Positions 50,199-58,918 are shown, numbered from the stretch's first letter. The stretch: DNA of 64,000 nucleotides from an uncultured Bacteroidales bacterium (GCA_900319405.1 ONOH01000006.1:1-64000); one strand, 5' to 3'. Numbers and translations are program-made. The notes: a model not told the origin generated them from the sequence alone.

Positions 50199-51164
50199 AT
50201 GCTGAGTATCTTCTACAAAGAAAACGGAAAAATTCTCCTCTCCCAGTCGGAGAAAGACTTCCTGAAGCTCAAACTGGAGGACACCGTATGGATAGACCTT
50301 GTGGATCCCACGGGAATGGAAAAGCGTGCGGTGGAAGCGTTTATGGGCACCGAGATTCAAAGCCGGGCCCAGGCCGAGGAAATTGAGTCATCGTCCCGCT
50401 ATTTCGAGACCGACGACGCCATTTTCGCCAACACCAACTTCCTCACCCCGGGGCCGGACGAATATATGATGCAGGCCGTGTCCTTCACCATCGTAAACGA
50501 TACCCTGGCCACGCTCCGCGAGGTGCCACTGCGCTCGTTCACCGAACTGCAGCGCCGCCTTCAGGTGAATCCTCGGCAATACCCTTCCGGCTTCAGCGTC
50601 TTCGCCAGCATCCTGGACCAACGTGTGGACCTGGATGCCGATATGATCGAGCTCCTCTCCAAGGAAATCTCCCAGTACGCCAAGCAGATCAACGACCAGG
50701 AAGACATCGACCAGGAACTCCTCATCGACATTTCCCAGATGCAGGAGAACACGATGATCGTCCGCGAGAACGTAGTGGACAAGCAGCGCCTCATCTCCAA
50801 CCTGATGCGTTCCACCAAGGTTCCGCGCTCGCTGGAGAACCGCCTGAACGTACTCCTCCAGGATATCTCTTCCCTGCTCAGCCATACCAATTTCTGCTTC
50901 GAGCGTCTGGAATACCTGCAGGACACGGTGCTGGGTCTGATCAACCTGGAACAGAACAAGATTATGAAGGTGTTCACGGTCGTGAGCGTCTTCCTTATGC
51001 CGCCCACCCTCATCGCCGGCTTCTACGGTATGAACGTACGCCTTCCGATGCTCAACGCCGGCGACCCCAACGCCAACTTCTGGAACTGGGTCATCATCCT
51101 GGCCATTATGGCTCTCAGCTGCCTGCTGGTCTGGTATCTTTTCCGCCGCAAGAAACTCCTCTGA
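50199..51164 (+). CDS. corA: CorA-type divalent cation transporter
   Basis: The protein has 321 residues. A long cytoplasmic domain (to about 260) is followed by two membrane helices with the signature GMN in GFYGMNVRLPM, and a basic C-terminus (FRRKKLL). CorA pentamers import Mg2+ (some members transport Co2+, Ni2+ or Zn2+). Gene position is monocistronic or leading into the lipoprotein gene 65 nt downstream. The leader is long and structured. Confidence 0.92.
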   Translation: MLSIFYKENGKILLSQSEKDFLKLKLEDTVWIDLVDPTGMEKRAVEAFMGTEIQSRAQAEEIESSSRYFETDDAIFANTNFLTPGPDEYMMQAVSFTIVNDTLATLREVPLRSFTELQRRLQVNPRQYPSGFSVFASILDQRVDLDADMIELLSKEISQYAKQINDQEDIDQELLIDISQMQENTMIVRENVVDKQRLISNLMRSTKVPRSLENRLNVLLQDISSLLSHTNFCFERLEYLQDTVLGLINLEQNKIMKVFTVVSVFLMPPTLIAGFYGMNVRLPMLNAGDPNANFWNWVIILAIMALSCLLVWYLFRRKKLL

Positions 51165-51229
51165 AAAAGTTTTTCTTTGTGGTGTATGCCCGTGCAAGAT
51201 TACGGTGCTTCGGGGATTATATTGATGCT

Positions 51230-51694
51230 ATGAAGATTAATTGGAAATATTTTGCAGGTTCGTTGTTTGCGTTTCTGGGATTCGGAGGATGCATCAGAAT
51301 CGATATCGGTGGTGGCCTGGCCATGTACGGACAGCCCACGGCCCATTACAAACTCATCGGCAACGTGAAAGGACCGGACGGAAAACCCGTGGAAGGCATC
51401 CAGGCTGTTTTCGTCCCCAGGGAGGATGGGGCTTACCCCCACGAAAACGACACGCTGTACTCGGACGCCCAGGGACATTTTGAGAAAGGACGTCTCAAAT
51501 ACGACTGGCCGGACGACTTCAAGGACGCCAAACTCATCCTGGAGGATGTGGACGGTCCGGAAAACGGAAGTTTCAAAGGCAAGACCCTGACCCGAAACGC
51601 GCTGAAAATGGAACAGACCCAAAAAGGCGACGGGGCGTGGTATGAAGGTGCCTATACGGTATCGGCCGATGTAACCCTGGACAAGGACGAATAA
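51230..51694 (+). CDS. Lipoprotein of the rSAM/lipoprotein pair
   Basis: The protein has 154 residues. A signal sequence ends in the lipobox GFGGC with Cys21, its only Cys. The mature part has GLAMYGQPTAHYKLIGNVKG, then PDGKPVEGIQAVFVPREDGA, resembling a carboxypeptidase-regulatory-like beta-sandwich. I recognise it as the putative lipoprotein that accompanies a radical SAM enzyme in many Bacteroidetes (TIGR04134-type, from memory). The ATG at 51230 is used; an upstream GTG-started extension lacks signal-peptide character. Its stop overlaps the enzyme's start (TAATG). Whether it is the substrate, product carrier or partner is not known. Confidence 0.8.
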   Translation: MKINWKYFAGSLFAFLGFGGCIRIDIGGGLAMYGQPTAHYKLIGNVKGPDGKPVEGIQAVFVPREDGAYPHENDTLYSDAQGHFEKGRLKYDWPDDFKDAKLILEDVDGPENGSFKGKTLTRNALKMEQTQKGDGAWYEGAYTVSADVTLDKDE

Positions 51695-52758
51695 TGGAAC
51701 GTCTTTCCCTTCGACGCCGCCTGGCGCTGGACATCAACAAAAAGTTGCAGGACGATGTGATTGCCGAGCATCCTCTCCGGCAACTTTTTTGGGAATGCAC
51801 GCTCCGCTGCAATCTCCGCTGCCGCCACTGCGGCAGCGACTGCAAACAGACGGCCCTGGTCAAAGATATGTCCAAGGAAGACTTCGGGCGGGTGTTGGAC
51901 AGTGTATCGGCCCGGACAAACCCGCATCAGGTGATGATCAACATCACCGGCGGGGAGCCTCTGATGAGACCCGACCTGGAAGAATGCGGCCGGATGATCT
52001 ACGAGAAAGGCTTCCCCTGGGGCATGGTAACCAATGCGCTTGCCCTCACGCCGGAACGCTATTTCCGCCTTCTGCAGAGCGGACTCCGGGCCATGACCAT
52101 CAGCCTGGATGGTCTGGAGGACGATCATGACTGGATGCGCGGCCGGGAAGGCTCTTTCCGGCACGCCTCGGAAGCCATCCGTATGGTAGTGGCCTCCGGC
52201 GAGATTGCCTTCGACGTGGTCAGCTGCGTAAACCGGCGCAATTACGGGCAGCTGGAGGCGCTGAAAGAGCATCTCATCGGCCTGGGCGTCAAGGGCTGGC
52301 GGCTATTTACCATATTTCCCGTCGGGCGGGCGGCCGATGACCCGGAACTGAGACTCAGCCGGGAAGAGCTGCACGGGGTCATGGCGTTCATCCGCCACTG
52401 CCGGAAAGAAGGGAGAATCCACACGGAATTCGCCTGCGAAGGCTTTTTGGGTAATTACGAAGGCGATGTGCGGGACCGTTTTTACATGTGCAACGCCGGC
52501 GTTACCATCGGTTCCGTCCTGGCTGACGGCTCCATATCGGCCTGCCCCAGCATCCGGGCCAATTATGTGCAGGGGAACATCTACAAGGACGATTTCATGG
52601 ACATCTGGGAAAAGGCCTATCTCCCCTACCGCGACCGCTCCTGGATGCACAGGGACGAATGCGCCGGCTGCCCCCACTGGAAGTATTGCCGAGGCGGAGG
52701 CATGCACCTCAGAGACGACAAAGGCCGATTGGTCCAGTGTCTCCTGAAGAGGATGTAA
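51694..52758 (+). CDS. Radical SAM/SPASM enzyme of the rSAM/lipoprotein pair
   Basis: The protein has 354 residues. The radical SAM cluster motif is C39-x3-C43-x2-C46 (CNLRCRHC), flanked by extra Cys35 and Cys50; the SAM-binding NITGGEPL follows. The C-terminal SPASM-like part has MCNAG, ACPS, ECAGCPHWKYC and a final Cys near the end, enough for auxiliary Fe-S clusters. SPASM enzymes often modify peptides or install thioether or C-C links. It matches the enzyme half of the Bacteroidetes rSAM/lipoprotein pair (TIGR04133-type, from memory). It is translationally coupled to the lipoprotein gene and ends directly against the convergent queC. Confidence 0.88.
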   Translation: MERLSLRRRLALDINKKLQDDVIAEHPLRQLFWECTLRCNLRCRHCGSDCKQTALVKDMSKEDFGRVLDSVSARTNPHQVMINITGGEPLMRPDLEECGRMIYEKGFPWGMVTNALALTPERYFRLLQSGLRAMTISLDGLEDDHDWMRGREGSFRHASEAIRMVVASGEIAFDVVSCVNRRNYGQLEALKEHLIGLGVKGWRLFTIFPVGRAADDPELRLSREELHGVMAFIRHCRKEGRIHTEFACEGFLGNYEGDVRDRFYMCNAGVTIGSVLADGSISACPSIRANYVQGNIYKDDFMDIWEKAYLPYRDRSWMHRDECAGCPHWKYCRGGGMHLRDDKGRLVQCLLKRM

Positions 52759-53400
52759 TTATGCCTCGTACTCGGTGGGGTCAAAGCCATCCAAGGCTTC
52801 CCTGCGCTCAGTGCAGGTGCCGCACTTGCCACAGTGCTTTTCTCCTCCTTTGTAGCAGGAATAAGTAAGGGAATAATCCAGGCCAATGGCCTTGCCCCGG
52901 AAGGCGATGTCCCGTTTGGTGATATCACAATACGGGGACACCACGCGGATACCTTCGTAGGTGCCGGCCCTCACGGCCGCATCCATGGCCTCCACGAATG
53001 CAGGACGGCAGTCGGGATAGATGGCGTGGTCTCCACTGTGGTTGGCCAGAAGCACCGTGTCCAGGCCGTAACTCTCGGCCAGGCCTGCCGCTACCGACAG
53101 CATGATACCGTTGCGGAAAGGCACCACCGTGCTTTTCATATTCTCCTCGGCATAATTCCCCTCGGGGATCTCTCCGCCACTGAGCAGAAGATCACTCTTG
53201 AAATACTGGCCGATAAAGCCTAGCGGTATCACCAGATGCTTGATGCCCAAGCGCTTACAGTTTTCCTTGGCACATGCGATTTCCCGGGCATTGTGCTTGG
53301 AGCCATAGTCGAACGTAACGGCCAGCGCGATACTGTCCTTATACTCATACAGCAGCGTGGTACTGTCCAGTCCTCCCGAATATACAAGCAAGGCCTTCAT
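52759..53400 (-). CDS. queC: 7-cyano-7-deazaguanine synthase
   Basis: The protein has 213 residues. The N-type ATP pyrophosphatase loop SGGLDSTT lies at the N-terminus and the zinc site CYKGGEKHCGKCGTC near the end, as in QueC. It turns 7-carboxy-7-deazaguanine into preQ0 for queuosine. The start shares ATGA with the stop of the GltD-like gene. Other queuosine genes (queD, queE, queF) are not in this window. It is the last gene of a seven-gene operon. Confidence 0.95.
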   Translation of the reverse strand: MKALLVYSGGLDSTTLLYEYKDSIALAVTFDYGSKHNAREIACAKENCKRLGIKHLVIPLGFIGQYFKSDLLLSGGEIPEGNYAEENMKSTVVPFRNGIMLSVAAGLAESYGLDTVLLANHSGDHAIYPDCRPAFVEAMDAAVRAGTYEGIRVVSPYCDITKRDIAFRGKAIGLDYSLTYSCYKGGEKHCGKCGTCTERREALDGFDPTEYEA

Positions 53401-54614
53401 AAACTGGCGATTATATCATTGACGGCACTGCGGGCCGATGCGACGGCTTCCACCACCGTCTTGGGACCCAGGATGAAGTCCCCGGCCACCCAGACGTTGC
53501 CGAGGCCTTCCACCTTTCCGCCCTCGGAGGTGACGGGCCAGCCCCACTCGTTCATCACGGCCGGCGTATCCTTGAACATCCGGAAATCCGGCGTTTCGCT
53601 GATGGCCGTAAGGAGCGTGTCGCATTCCACAAAATGCTCCGTTCCCTCGATGATGCGGGTAACCACGCGGCCGCCATCCTCGGGCTGTACGTTCTCGCAA
53701 TCACAGAACACGACGCCGCCCTCCTTCACCTCCACCGGAGCCTGGAAAATACGGAACTGCACGCCGTCGGCTTTGGCCTCCTCCACTTCCAGCGGATTGG
53801 CGGGCATATTCTCGAAGGTCTTGCGGTAATAGATCCAGGTTTCGGCCCCCTGGCGGACAGCGGTACGACAGGCATCCATCGCCACATTTCCGCCGCCGAT
53901 GACAATGACTTTCTTTCCCAGTTCAAAGGCCGAAGGATCCTTGAGGAAGGGCAGTGCCTGGACGGACTTCTCTTCGCCCGGGATATGCAGGGTGGCGGGG
54001 TTTTCGGCACCGGCGCCCAGAAGGACGGCATCATAGGAGGCCGACAGCTGGGCCAGCGTTACGTCGTGCCCCACCTCGACAGAGCCTTTGAATGTAATGC
54101 CGGCCTTCTCGAACATATCCTCGAAAGCATCACAGTACTTTTTGTCCAGGCGGAAGGCCGGAATGCCGTAGCGAAGCACGCCGCCCATCCGGGGATTGGC
54201 GTCAATGAGGGTGATATCGGCACCGGCCTCGTACAGCCAGACGGCGGCGGAAAGGCCCACCGGACCGGCACCCACGATGGCGATGCACCTGCCTTCCATT
54301 TCCGAAGACCTGCGCTGCAGCTGATGCTTGAAAAGGTAGGCTCCGGAAATTTCCTGTTCTATCTCGTACCAGCGCACCGGAGCCTGTTTGACGTTGAGGA
54401 CACAGTGGCCGTAGCAGAACTGTTTCCAGTCGCAGACCAGGGAGGTGACGGCGCTCAGGGGGTTGTTGCGGAAAAGCATTTCCCCGGCTTCTTCTACTTT
54501 GCCCTCCCGGTACAGGAGTATGCATTCCGGAACGGGCGTTTGGACAGGACAACCCTGAAGGGCGCATTTTGGTTTTTTGCACAGCAGGCAGCGCAAAGCT
54601 TCGTTATTAATCAT
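53397..54614 (-). CDS. GltD-like FAD/NAD(P) oxidoreductase with N-terminal Fe-S domain
   Basis: The protein has 405 residues. An N-terminal Cys-rich domain (CLLCKKPKCALQGCPVQTPV, CDWKQFCYGHC) is followed by an FAD site (AIVGAGPVGLSAAVWLYEAG) and an NAD(P) site (VIGGGNVAMDACRTAVRQGA) and the end motif VWVAGDFILGPKTVVEA. It resembles the small subunit of glutamate synthase and related dihydropyrimidine-dehydrogenase-type modules. No large subunit is adjacent, so the electron acceptor or partner is unknown. It overlaps recR and queC by 4 nt each. Confidence 0.85.
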   Translation of the reverse strand: MINNEALRCLLCKKPKCALQGCPVQTPVPECILLYREGKVEEAGEMLFRNNPLSAVTSLVCDWKQFCYGHCVLNVKQAPVRWYEIEQEISGAYLFKHQLQRRSSEMEGRCIAIVGAGPVGLSAAVWLYEAGADITLIDANPRMGGVLRYGIPAFRLDKKYCDAFEDMFEKAGITFKGSVEVGHDVTLAQLSASYDAVLLGAGAENPATLHIPGEEKSVQALPFLKDPSAFELGKKVIVIGGGNVAMDACRTAVRQGAETWIYYRKTFENMPANPLEVEEAKADGVQFRIFQAPVEVKEGGVVFCDCENVQPEDGGRVVTRIIEGTEHFVECDTLLTAISETPDFRMFKDTPAVMNEWGWPVTSEGGKVEGLGNVWVAGDFILGPKTVVEAVASARSAVNDIIASL

Positions 54615-55237
54615 GGTTTAAAAATTTGGCGGTTAGTAAGAGATCGGCCCAAGGTGAGGGAATCGGCATATTCCAGGTCGTCGCCGAAGCCCAGTCCCCT
54701 TGCGAGGGAGGTGATCCGGATGCCGGACCCCTCTATTTGTCGGTATATGTAAAAAGCTGTGGTTTCTCCTTCCACGTCTCCGCTCAGGGCCAGGATGACC
54801 TCTGCCCCGGCGGGGTTTTCCAATTGTCCCACCCGGTCGGTCAACTCCTTAATGCTCAGATCCGAAGGACCTACGCCGGCTATGGGCGAAATGATGCCGC
54901 CCAGCACGTGGTACACCCCGTGGTACTGGCCGGTAGCCTCGATGCTCATCACGTCCCTGACGCTCTCCACCACGCAGATGGTGCGCCGGTCCCGGCTCCG
55001 GTCTTCGCAGATGGAGCAGATTTCATCGTCCGAAATCATCCGGCAGCGACGGCAGTAGCATACTTTGTCCCGGAGATTGTCAATGGCCGAAGTGAAATGG
55101 TGCACATTCTCGGCCGGCTGCCTCAGAAGGTGCAGCGCCAGACGCAAGGCACTCCTCCGTCCCACCCCGGGAAGGGAACTGATGGCCTCGACGGCCTCGG
55201 AAAGCAGCACGGAAGGATAATTTTCTTTATACGCCAT
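54611..55237 (-). CDS. recR: Recombination protein RecR
   Basis: The protein has 208 residues. It shows the helix-hairpin-helix (ISSLPGVGRRSALRLALHL), a four-Cys zinc finger (CYCRRCRMISDDEICSIC) and a Toprim domain (TICVVESVRDVMSIEATGQY, LALSGDVEGETTAFYI). RecR loads RecA with RecFO in single-strand gap repair. It overlaps the upstream kinase-like gene by 11 nt and the downstream oxidoreductase by 4 nt. Confidence 0.96.
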   Translation of the reverse strand: MAYKENYPSVLLSEAVEAISSLPGVGRRSALRLALHLLRQPAENVHHFTSAIDNLRDKVCYCRRCRMISDDEICSICEDRSRDRRTICVVESVRDVMSIEATGQYHGVYHVLGGIISPIAGVGPSDLSIKELTDRVGQLENPAGAEVILALSGDVEGETTAFYIYRQIEGSGIRITSLARGLGFGDDLEYADSLTLGRSLTNRQIFKP

Positions 55238-56027
55238 AATACGTCAGAAGGCCCTCCATCGGAGAGGCGGCCAAAGTTGAAAACTGCACATCATATTCCC
55301 GGCCGATGCGCTCAAGAATCTCCCGGCAGGCATAGCCGAAGCCGCCCACAACGCCCACGGGAAGAGGGTCATAGCGGCAAACGGTACGTTCGAAAAAAGC
55401 ACGGAAGTTTTTGTCAACCAGGTCTTTCACATATTCCTCATCGTCATAATGCGAGAGAAGGAACGGGGCAAAGCTGCCCAGGTACCGGGCCGGAGACGGG
55501 CCTCCGTACACGTTTTTGACGATGGTGGGATAATCGGCCCCGAATTCCCGGTCGAACGCCGCGGCGAGGGTCCCCGGAACGAAGCCTTTGAGATAATCGG
55601 TGATGAAAAGGCGGCCCAGCACGGAAGCAGAGCCCTCATCCCCCAGGATGAAGCCGCCGCAAGCTACCTTGTGGGTAATGTCCCGGCCGTCGTACTGGCA
55701 GGTATTGGCTCCCGTGCCGATGATGGCGGCGATACCGGGGGCCCTACCGCACACGGCGCGGGCAACGCCCAGCATATCGGAGGCGTATTCGACCGTGGCG
55801 CCGGGGAACCATCTGCGCAAATCCACGGGGGATTCTCCCACCAGGCCGGCGGCGTAGAAATGGATGCTGTCGATGCCGGGACCCAGCCTTTCCGCCGCGT
55901 CCTTCACGATGGCTTCCAGCTGCTGCACGGGCGTATGGGCCAGGTTGAAGCCGGGTGTCCGGACGGATTTTCCGCCCGCGATGACCCAATCGGCCTTGGT
56001 GGCCCCGCAATCCACAATGAGTTTCAC
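55227..56027 (-). CDS. BadF/BadG-type ATPase, N-acetylglucosamine-kinase-like
   Basis: The protein has 266 residues of the ASKHA (actin-like) fold. It has the phosphate-1 motif VDCGATKADWV, the central GTGANTCQYDGRDI and the adenosine-side GGFILGDEGSASVLG. In Bacteroidota these proteins are usually called N-acetylglucosamine-kinase-like; the substrate cannot be fixed from sequence. The start is GTG at 56027, 4 nt after the pnuC stop. It may salvage cell-wall amino sugars, an inference only. Confidence 0.82.
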   Translation of the reverse strand: MKLIVDCGATKADWVIAGGKSVRTPGFNLAHTPVQQLEAIVKDAAERLGPGIDSIHFYAAGLVGESPVDLRRWFPGATVEYASDMLGVARAVCGRAPGIAAIIGTGANTCQYDGRDITHKVACGGFILGDEGSASVLGRLFITDYLKGFVPGTLAAAFDREFGADYPTIVKNVYGGPSPARYLGSFAPFLLSHYDDEEYVKDLVDKNFRAFFERTVCRYDPLPVGVVGGFGYACREILERIGREYDVQFSTLAASPMEGLLTYYGV

Positions 56028-56031
56028 GCCC

Positions 56032-56607
56032 CTAATTTACTACTTTTCCGTTCTTTTTCCAATGGTGATAACCGTAGGCGGCGCTCCCGACATAAGCGGC
56101 ATACAAAAACGCCATCCAATACTGCCCGGTAGTGATGCAGAGGATGGTGGTCAGGATATCAGCCACTATCCACAGCAGCCACTCCTGCAGATAACTCTGG
56201 GCCATCCACCAGGTAGCGATGACACTGAGCACGGCGGCCGACGCATCCAGCACCGGCGCCGCGTCCCCGGCGGCCCGGAGGATGGACGCGAAAAACAGGG
56301 AGCCCAGCACATAAAGGACGGCGCTGACCAGCATCACCCGAGGGGGCAGCACACGAAGGTGAATGACGTTTTCCCCCAACTCTTCCCCGGCTTTTTTCCA
56401 GGCATAAAGACCGTAGAAAGACATCAGGACATAGTAGATGTTCAGGCCCATCGAAGCCCATACGTGCTGCACGCCGAAACTGAAAGCGCAGGCAGCCCCG
56501 GTGAGGATACCCAGCACCCACATGGCGTTCTTCTGGAAGATTTCCAGCACCACATAAACAATGCCGGTCACCAGGGCGAATATCTCTATGGCCTGTATCC
56601 AGTCCAC
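56032..56607 (-). CDS. pnuC: PnuC-family vitamin transporter
   Basis: The protein has 191 residues with about seven hydrophobic segments. The conserved WVLGILTGAACAFSFGVQHV and LNIYYVLMSFYGLYAWKK match the PnuC family, which facilitates uptake of nicotinamide riboside and, in some variants, riboflavin or thiamine. No thiamine riboswitch or partner kinase of the Nudix/TPK type is next to it, so the vitamin cannot be assigned. Start is a GTG at 56607, 6 nt after the FKBP stop. Confidence 0.86.
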   Translation of the reverse strand: MDWIQAIEIFALVTGIVYVVLEIFQKNAMWVLGILTGAACAFSFGVQHVWASMGLNIYYVLMSFYGLYAWKKAGEELGENVIHLRVLPPRVMLVSAVLYVLGSLFFASILRAAGDAAPVLDASAAVLSVIATWWMAQSYLQEWLLWIVADILTTILCITTGQYWMAFLYAAYVGSAAYGYHHWKKNGKVVN

Positions 56608-56613
56608 CGTCTG

Positions 56614-57216
56614 TTACCGGACTTCGATGAGTTCCACCACGAATTTGAGGGCGCTGCACGGCGGAATGCCGCGGGTGCCGCTTTCTCCATAAGCAAGATG
56701 AAAGGGCAGGTACAGTTCGTACTTGGCGCCTTCGCTCATCAGCTGCAGGCCTTCCGTCCAGCCCTTGATCACCTGATTGAGGCCGAACTCGATGGGCTCT
56801 CCCCGCTTGTAGGAGCTGTCGAAGACCTTTCCGTCGGGGAAAGAGCCCTCGTAATGGCAATATACCTTGTCCGTGGCCTTGGGCTTGCGGCCGGTACCTT
56901 CCTGGATGACCTTGTACATCAGTCCGCTTCCGGTGGCTTTCACCGCCGGGTCTTTGGCCATTTGGGCCAGGAACTTTTCACCCTCCTCCCTGGCGGCGGC
57001 GCCGGCTGCGGCGGCCCGCTCGGAGGTTTCTTCTTCCAGTTCCTTGTAAAAGGCTTCCAGGGCCTCTCCGGCTTCTTCCAGGCTGATGGCAGGCTGGGCG
57101 CCGGTGAGCATGGCCTTGAGACCGGCCACGAAATCGTCCACGTTGGCAATTCTGATCCCCTGCTGATAGAAACTGGAGGCCACGCTCATTCCGAATGCGT
57201 AAGATTTTTTATCCAT
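56614..57216 (-). CDS. FKBP-type peptidyl-prolyl isomerase
   Basis: The protein has 200 residues. A helical N-terminal dimerization region (about 1-95) precedes an FKBP domain (VYCHYEGSFPDGKVFDSSYK, VIKGWTEGLQLMSEGAKYEL, FHLAYGESGTRGIPPCSALK). The layout resembles FkpA/Mip, but I see no clear signal peptide (MDKKSYAFGM), so it may be cytoplasmic. It assists proline isomerization in folding. It sits 12 nt after the FAD oxidoreductase gene and 6 nt before pnuC. Confidence 0.9.
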   Translation of the reverse strand: MDKKSYAFGMSVASSFYQQGIRIANVDDFVAGLKAMLTGAQPAISLEEAGEALEAFYKELEEETSERAAAAGAAAREEGEKFLAQMAKDPAVKATGSGLMYKVIQEGTGRKPKATDKVYCHYEGSFPDGKVFDSSYKRGEPIEFGLNQVIKGWTEGLQLMSEGAKYELYLPFHLAYGESGTRGIPPCSALKFVVELIEVR

Positions 57217-57228
57217 ATCCTATAAAAA

Positions 57229-58734
57229 TTATCCTTTCAAAGCTTTGGCGGCACTCTGACCGGCCAGAAAGCCGGTGCAGAAAGCCAGCTGGAGGTTGTA
57301 GCCTCCCGTATCGGCATCCACATCCAAAACCTCTCCGGCCCAGTACAGGCCGGGCTGTTTTTTGGATTCCAAGGTTTTCGCCACCACTTCCGAAGTGCTC
57401 ACGCCGCCAGCCGTCACTACGCAGCGCTCGAAACCTACGAATCCGGCAATTTCCATACGCCAGTCCTTGAGCGTCCCGGCCAGGCTGTCCACACTCACCT
57501 TGGGATTGGTCTTGAGGAAGGCCAGGGTGAGGTTCCAGGGAATGAGTTTTCCCAGCATAATGCGGAAAAGTCGCTGGAAGGACTGGCCCTTCGAACGCTC
57601 GTCGTGAATAACCTCTTCCCACCTGGCGTGAACGTCCTCGTCGAGTTTTTCCAGTTCCACGGCCGGCTTCAGATCCAGGCTAACGGACACTTTCTGACCG
57701 TCGATGAGCGCTTTTACCGCCTTTCGGCTCACCATAAAGCCCAGCGGGCCTTCGAGACCGCCGTCGGTAAACTCCACGTCCCCGAATTCCTGCTGCACCA
57801 CCGTGCCATTGACACTGAGGGTCAACTGTACGTTTTCCAGGTTATTTCCGTTGAACAACTCGCCCAGGTCGCTGAGCGGGGTGACCCGTTCAATGTGTTT
57901 TTCAAAAGCGGGATACCAGTTCGGGAGGGGGGCGATCTTCCGCTCCCTGGTTTTCCCGTACACGGTCCGGCCGCGGAAAGCCTGCTTGATTTCTCCGGCC
58001 AGGGAAGCCATTTCCTTATAGCCGACAGGGACAAGGGCGGTCAGGGAAGGGACGCAGGAATCTATGCTGTGGCCCAGTTCCTCGGCCCACATATAGCCGT
58101 CTCCGGTAGAGCCCGTGCCGGGATAGGACAGGCCGCCGGTAGCGATGACAAGTTTTTTGCAAGTGTATTCCACCGGTTCGATGGTGAGTTCCTCCCGCGT
58201 GGGGACAGGTTTTCCGGGCTTGAGTTTCCGGGGGTCGTCCACACGGATGCGCACCTGTTTCCTGCTGGTCTGGACACAGTCCAGCGAGAAACCGCGGAGG
58301 GTGACATCTATGGTTTTCACCTCGCAGTCCGTCACGACTTTGATGCCGGAAAGGGTACAGGCCCTCAGGAGGGTATCCACGACATCTCCGGCCATATGGG
58401 AGGCAGGAAAGGCACGGTCGCCCCTTTCCACTACACTTTGCAGGCCATACTCCTTCAGGAGGTCCATCACGTCTTGCGGGGTGAGGTTGTGCCAGGAGGG
58501 ACTTATAAAATTGACATCGGTCCGGATATGGGAAGAGAAATCCTGCCAATCTTTCACGTTGGTATAATTACAGCGGCCTTTTCCCGTAATCATTACTTTT
58601 CGGCCAGCCTTGGGCATTTTCTCCAAGACGGTTACAGTGCCTCCATTTTCACTTTTTGCCAACTCTTTTGCGGCACCGATGGCCGCCACAAGCCCGGCAG
58701 CTCCTCCTCCGATTACAATGATGTCCGAACGCAT
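57229..58734 (-). CDS. HI0933-family NAD(P)/FAD-dependent oxidoreductase (BaiN-like)
   Basis: The protein has 501 residues. An N-terminal FAD motif (VIGGGAAGLVAAIGAAKELA) is followed by the family hallmark MPKAGRKVMITGKGRCNYTN, then ATGGLSYPGTGSTGDGYMWA and the C-terminal GLYWAGEVLDVDADTGGYNL. The physiological substrate of HI0933-type flavoproteins is mostly unknown; one relative, BaiN, acts on bile acids. It is the first gene of the seven-gene operon and has a TATTTTTG box 17 nt upstream of the ATG. Confidence 0.9.
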   Translation of the reverse strand: MRSDIIVIGGGAAGLVAAIGAAKELAKSENGGTVTVLEKMPKAGRKVMITGKGRCNYTNVKDWQDFSSHIRTDVNFISPSWHNLTPQDVMDLLKEYGLQSVVERGDRAFPASHMAGDVVDTLLRACTLSGIKVVTDCEVKTIDVTLRGFSLDCVQTSRKQVRIRVDDPRKLKPGKPVPTREELTIEPVEYTCKKLVIATGGLSYPGTGSTGDGYMWAEELGHSIDSCVPSLTALVPVGYKEMASLAGEIKQAFRGRTVYGKTRERKIAPLPNWYPAFEKHIERVTPLSDLGELFNGNNLENVQLTLSVNGTVVQQEFGDVEFTDGGLEGPLGFMVSRKAVKALIDGQKVSVSLDLKPAVELEKLDEDVHARWEEVIHDERSKGQSFQRLFRIMLGKLIPWNLTLAFLKTNPKVSVDSLAGTLKDWRMEIAGFVGFERCVVTAGGVSTSEVVAKTLESKKQPGLYWAGEVLDVDADTGGYNLQLAFCTGFLAGQSAAKALKG

Positions 58735-58747
58735 AGGTTTGAATTTG

Positions 58748-58779
58748 TTTGCAAAAATACAAAAAATCCTTTATATTTG
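58748..58779 (+). promoter_or_regulatory. Bacteroidota promoter for tRNA-Thr
   Basis: TTTG (58748-58751), 20 bp, then TATATTTG (58772-58779), a full consensus, 27 nt before the mature tRNA. Its -33 element abuts the divergent -7 box. Confidence 0.7.
58752..58759 (-). promoter_or_regulatory. -7 box for the FAD oxidoreductase operon
   Basis: The minus strand reads TATTTTTG, 17 nt before the ATG at 58734. Confidence 0.55.
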
Positions 58780-58806
58780 CAGTCCCGATTCACCACAATC
58801 GGTCAA

Positions 58807-58879
58807 GCCACTTTAGCTCAGTCGGTAGAGCAGCGCATTCGTAACGCGCAGGTCGTCAGTTCGAGCCTGATGAGTGGCT
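58807..58879 (+). tRNA. tRNA-Thr, anticodon CGU
   Basis: The 73-nt gene folds as a standard cloverleaf: acceptor GCCACTT/GAGTGGC (last pair T-G), D stem GCTC/GAGC, anticodon loop TTCGTAA with anticodon CGT (58840-58842), T arm GTCAG-TTCGAGC-CTGAT. It reads ACG threonine codons. The anticodon stem has one A-C mismatch at its loop-proximal pair (58837 and 58845). CCA is not encoded. A promoter precedes it and a terminator follows directly. Confidence 0.93.
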
Positions 58880-58880
58880 C

Positions 58881-58918
58881 AAAAAAAGCTTCCGGGAAAT
58901 ACTCCGGAAGCTTTTTTT
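58881..58918 (+). terminator. Rho-independent terminator after tRNA-Thr
   Basis: AAAAAAGCTTCCGG (58882-58896) pairs with CCGGAAGCTTTTTT (58904-58918), followed by T residues. The arms are A- and T-rich at the ends, so it could work in either direction. Confidence 0.85.

Noticed and set aside
48381..50360. 659-codon open frame on the minus strand
   Set aside because: Antisense to the M28 peptidase gene and the start of corA; no motifs.
56032..56613. Vitamin riboswitch ahead of pnuC
   Set aside because: Only 6 nt separate the FKBP stop from the pnuC start; there is no room for an aptamer and no known motif.
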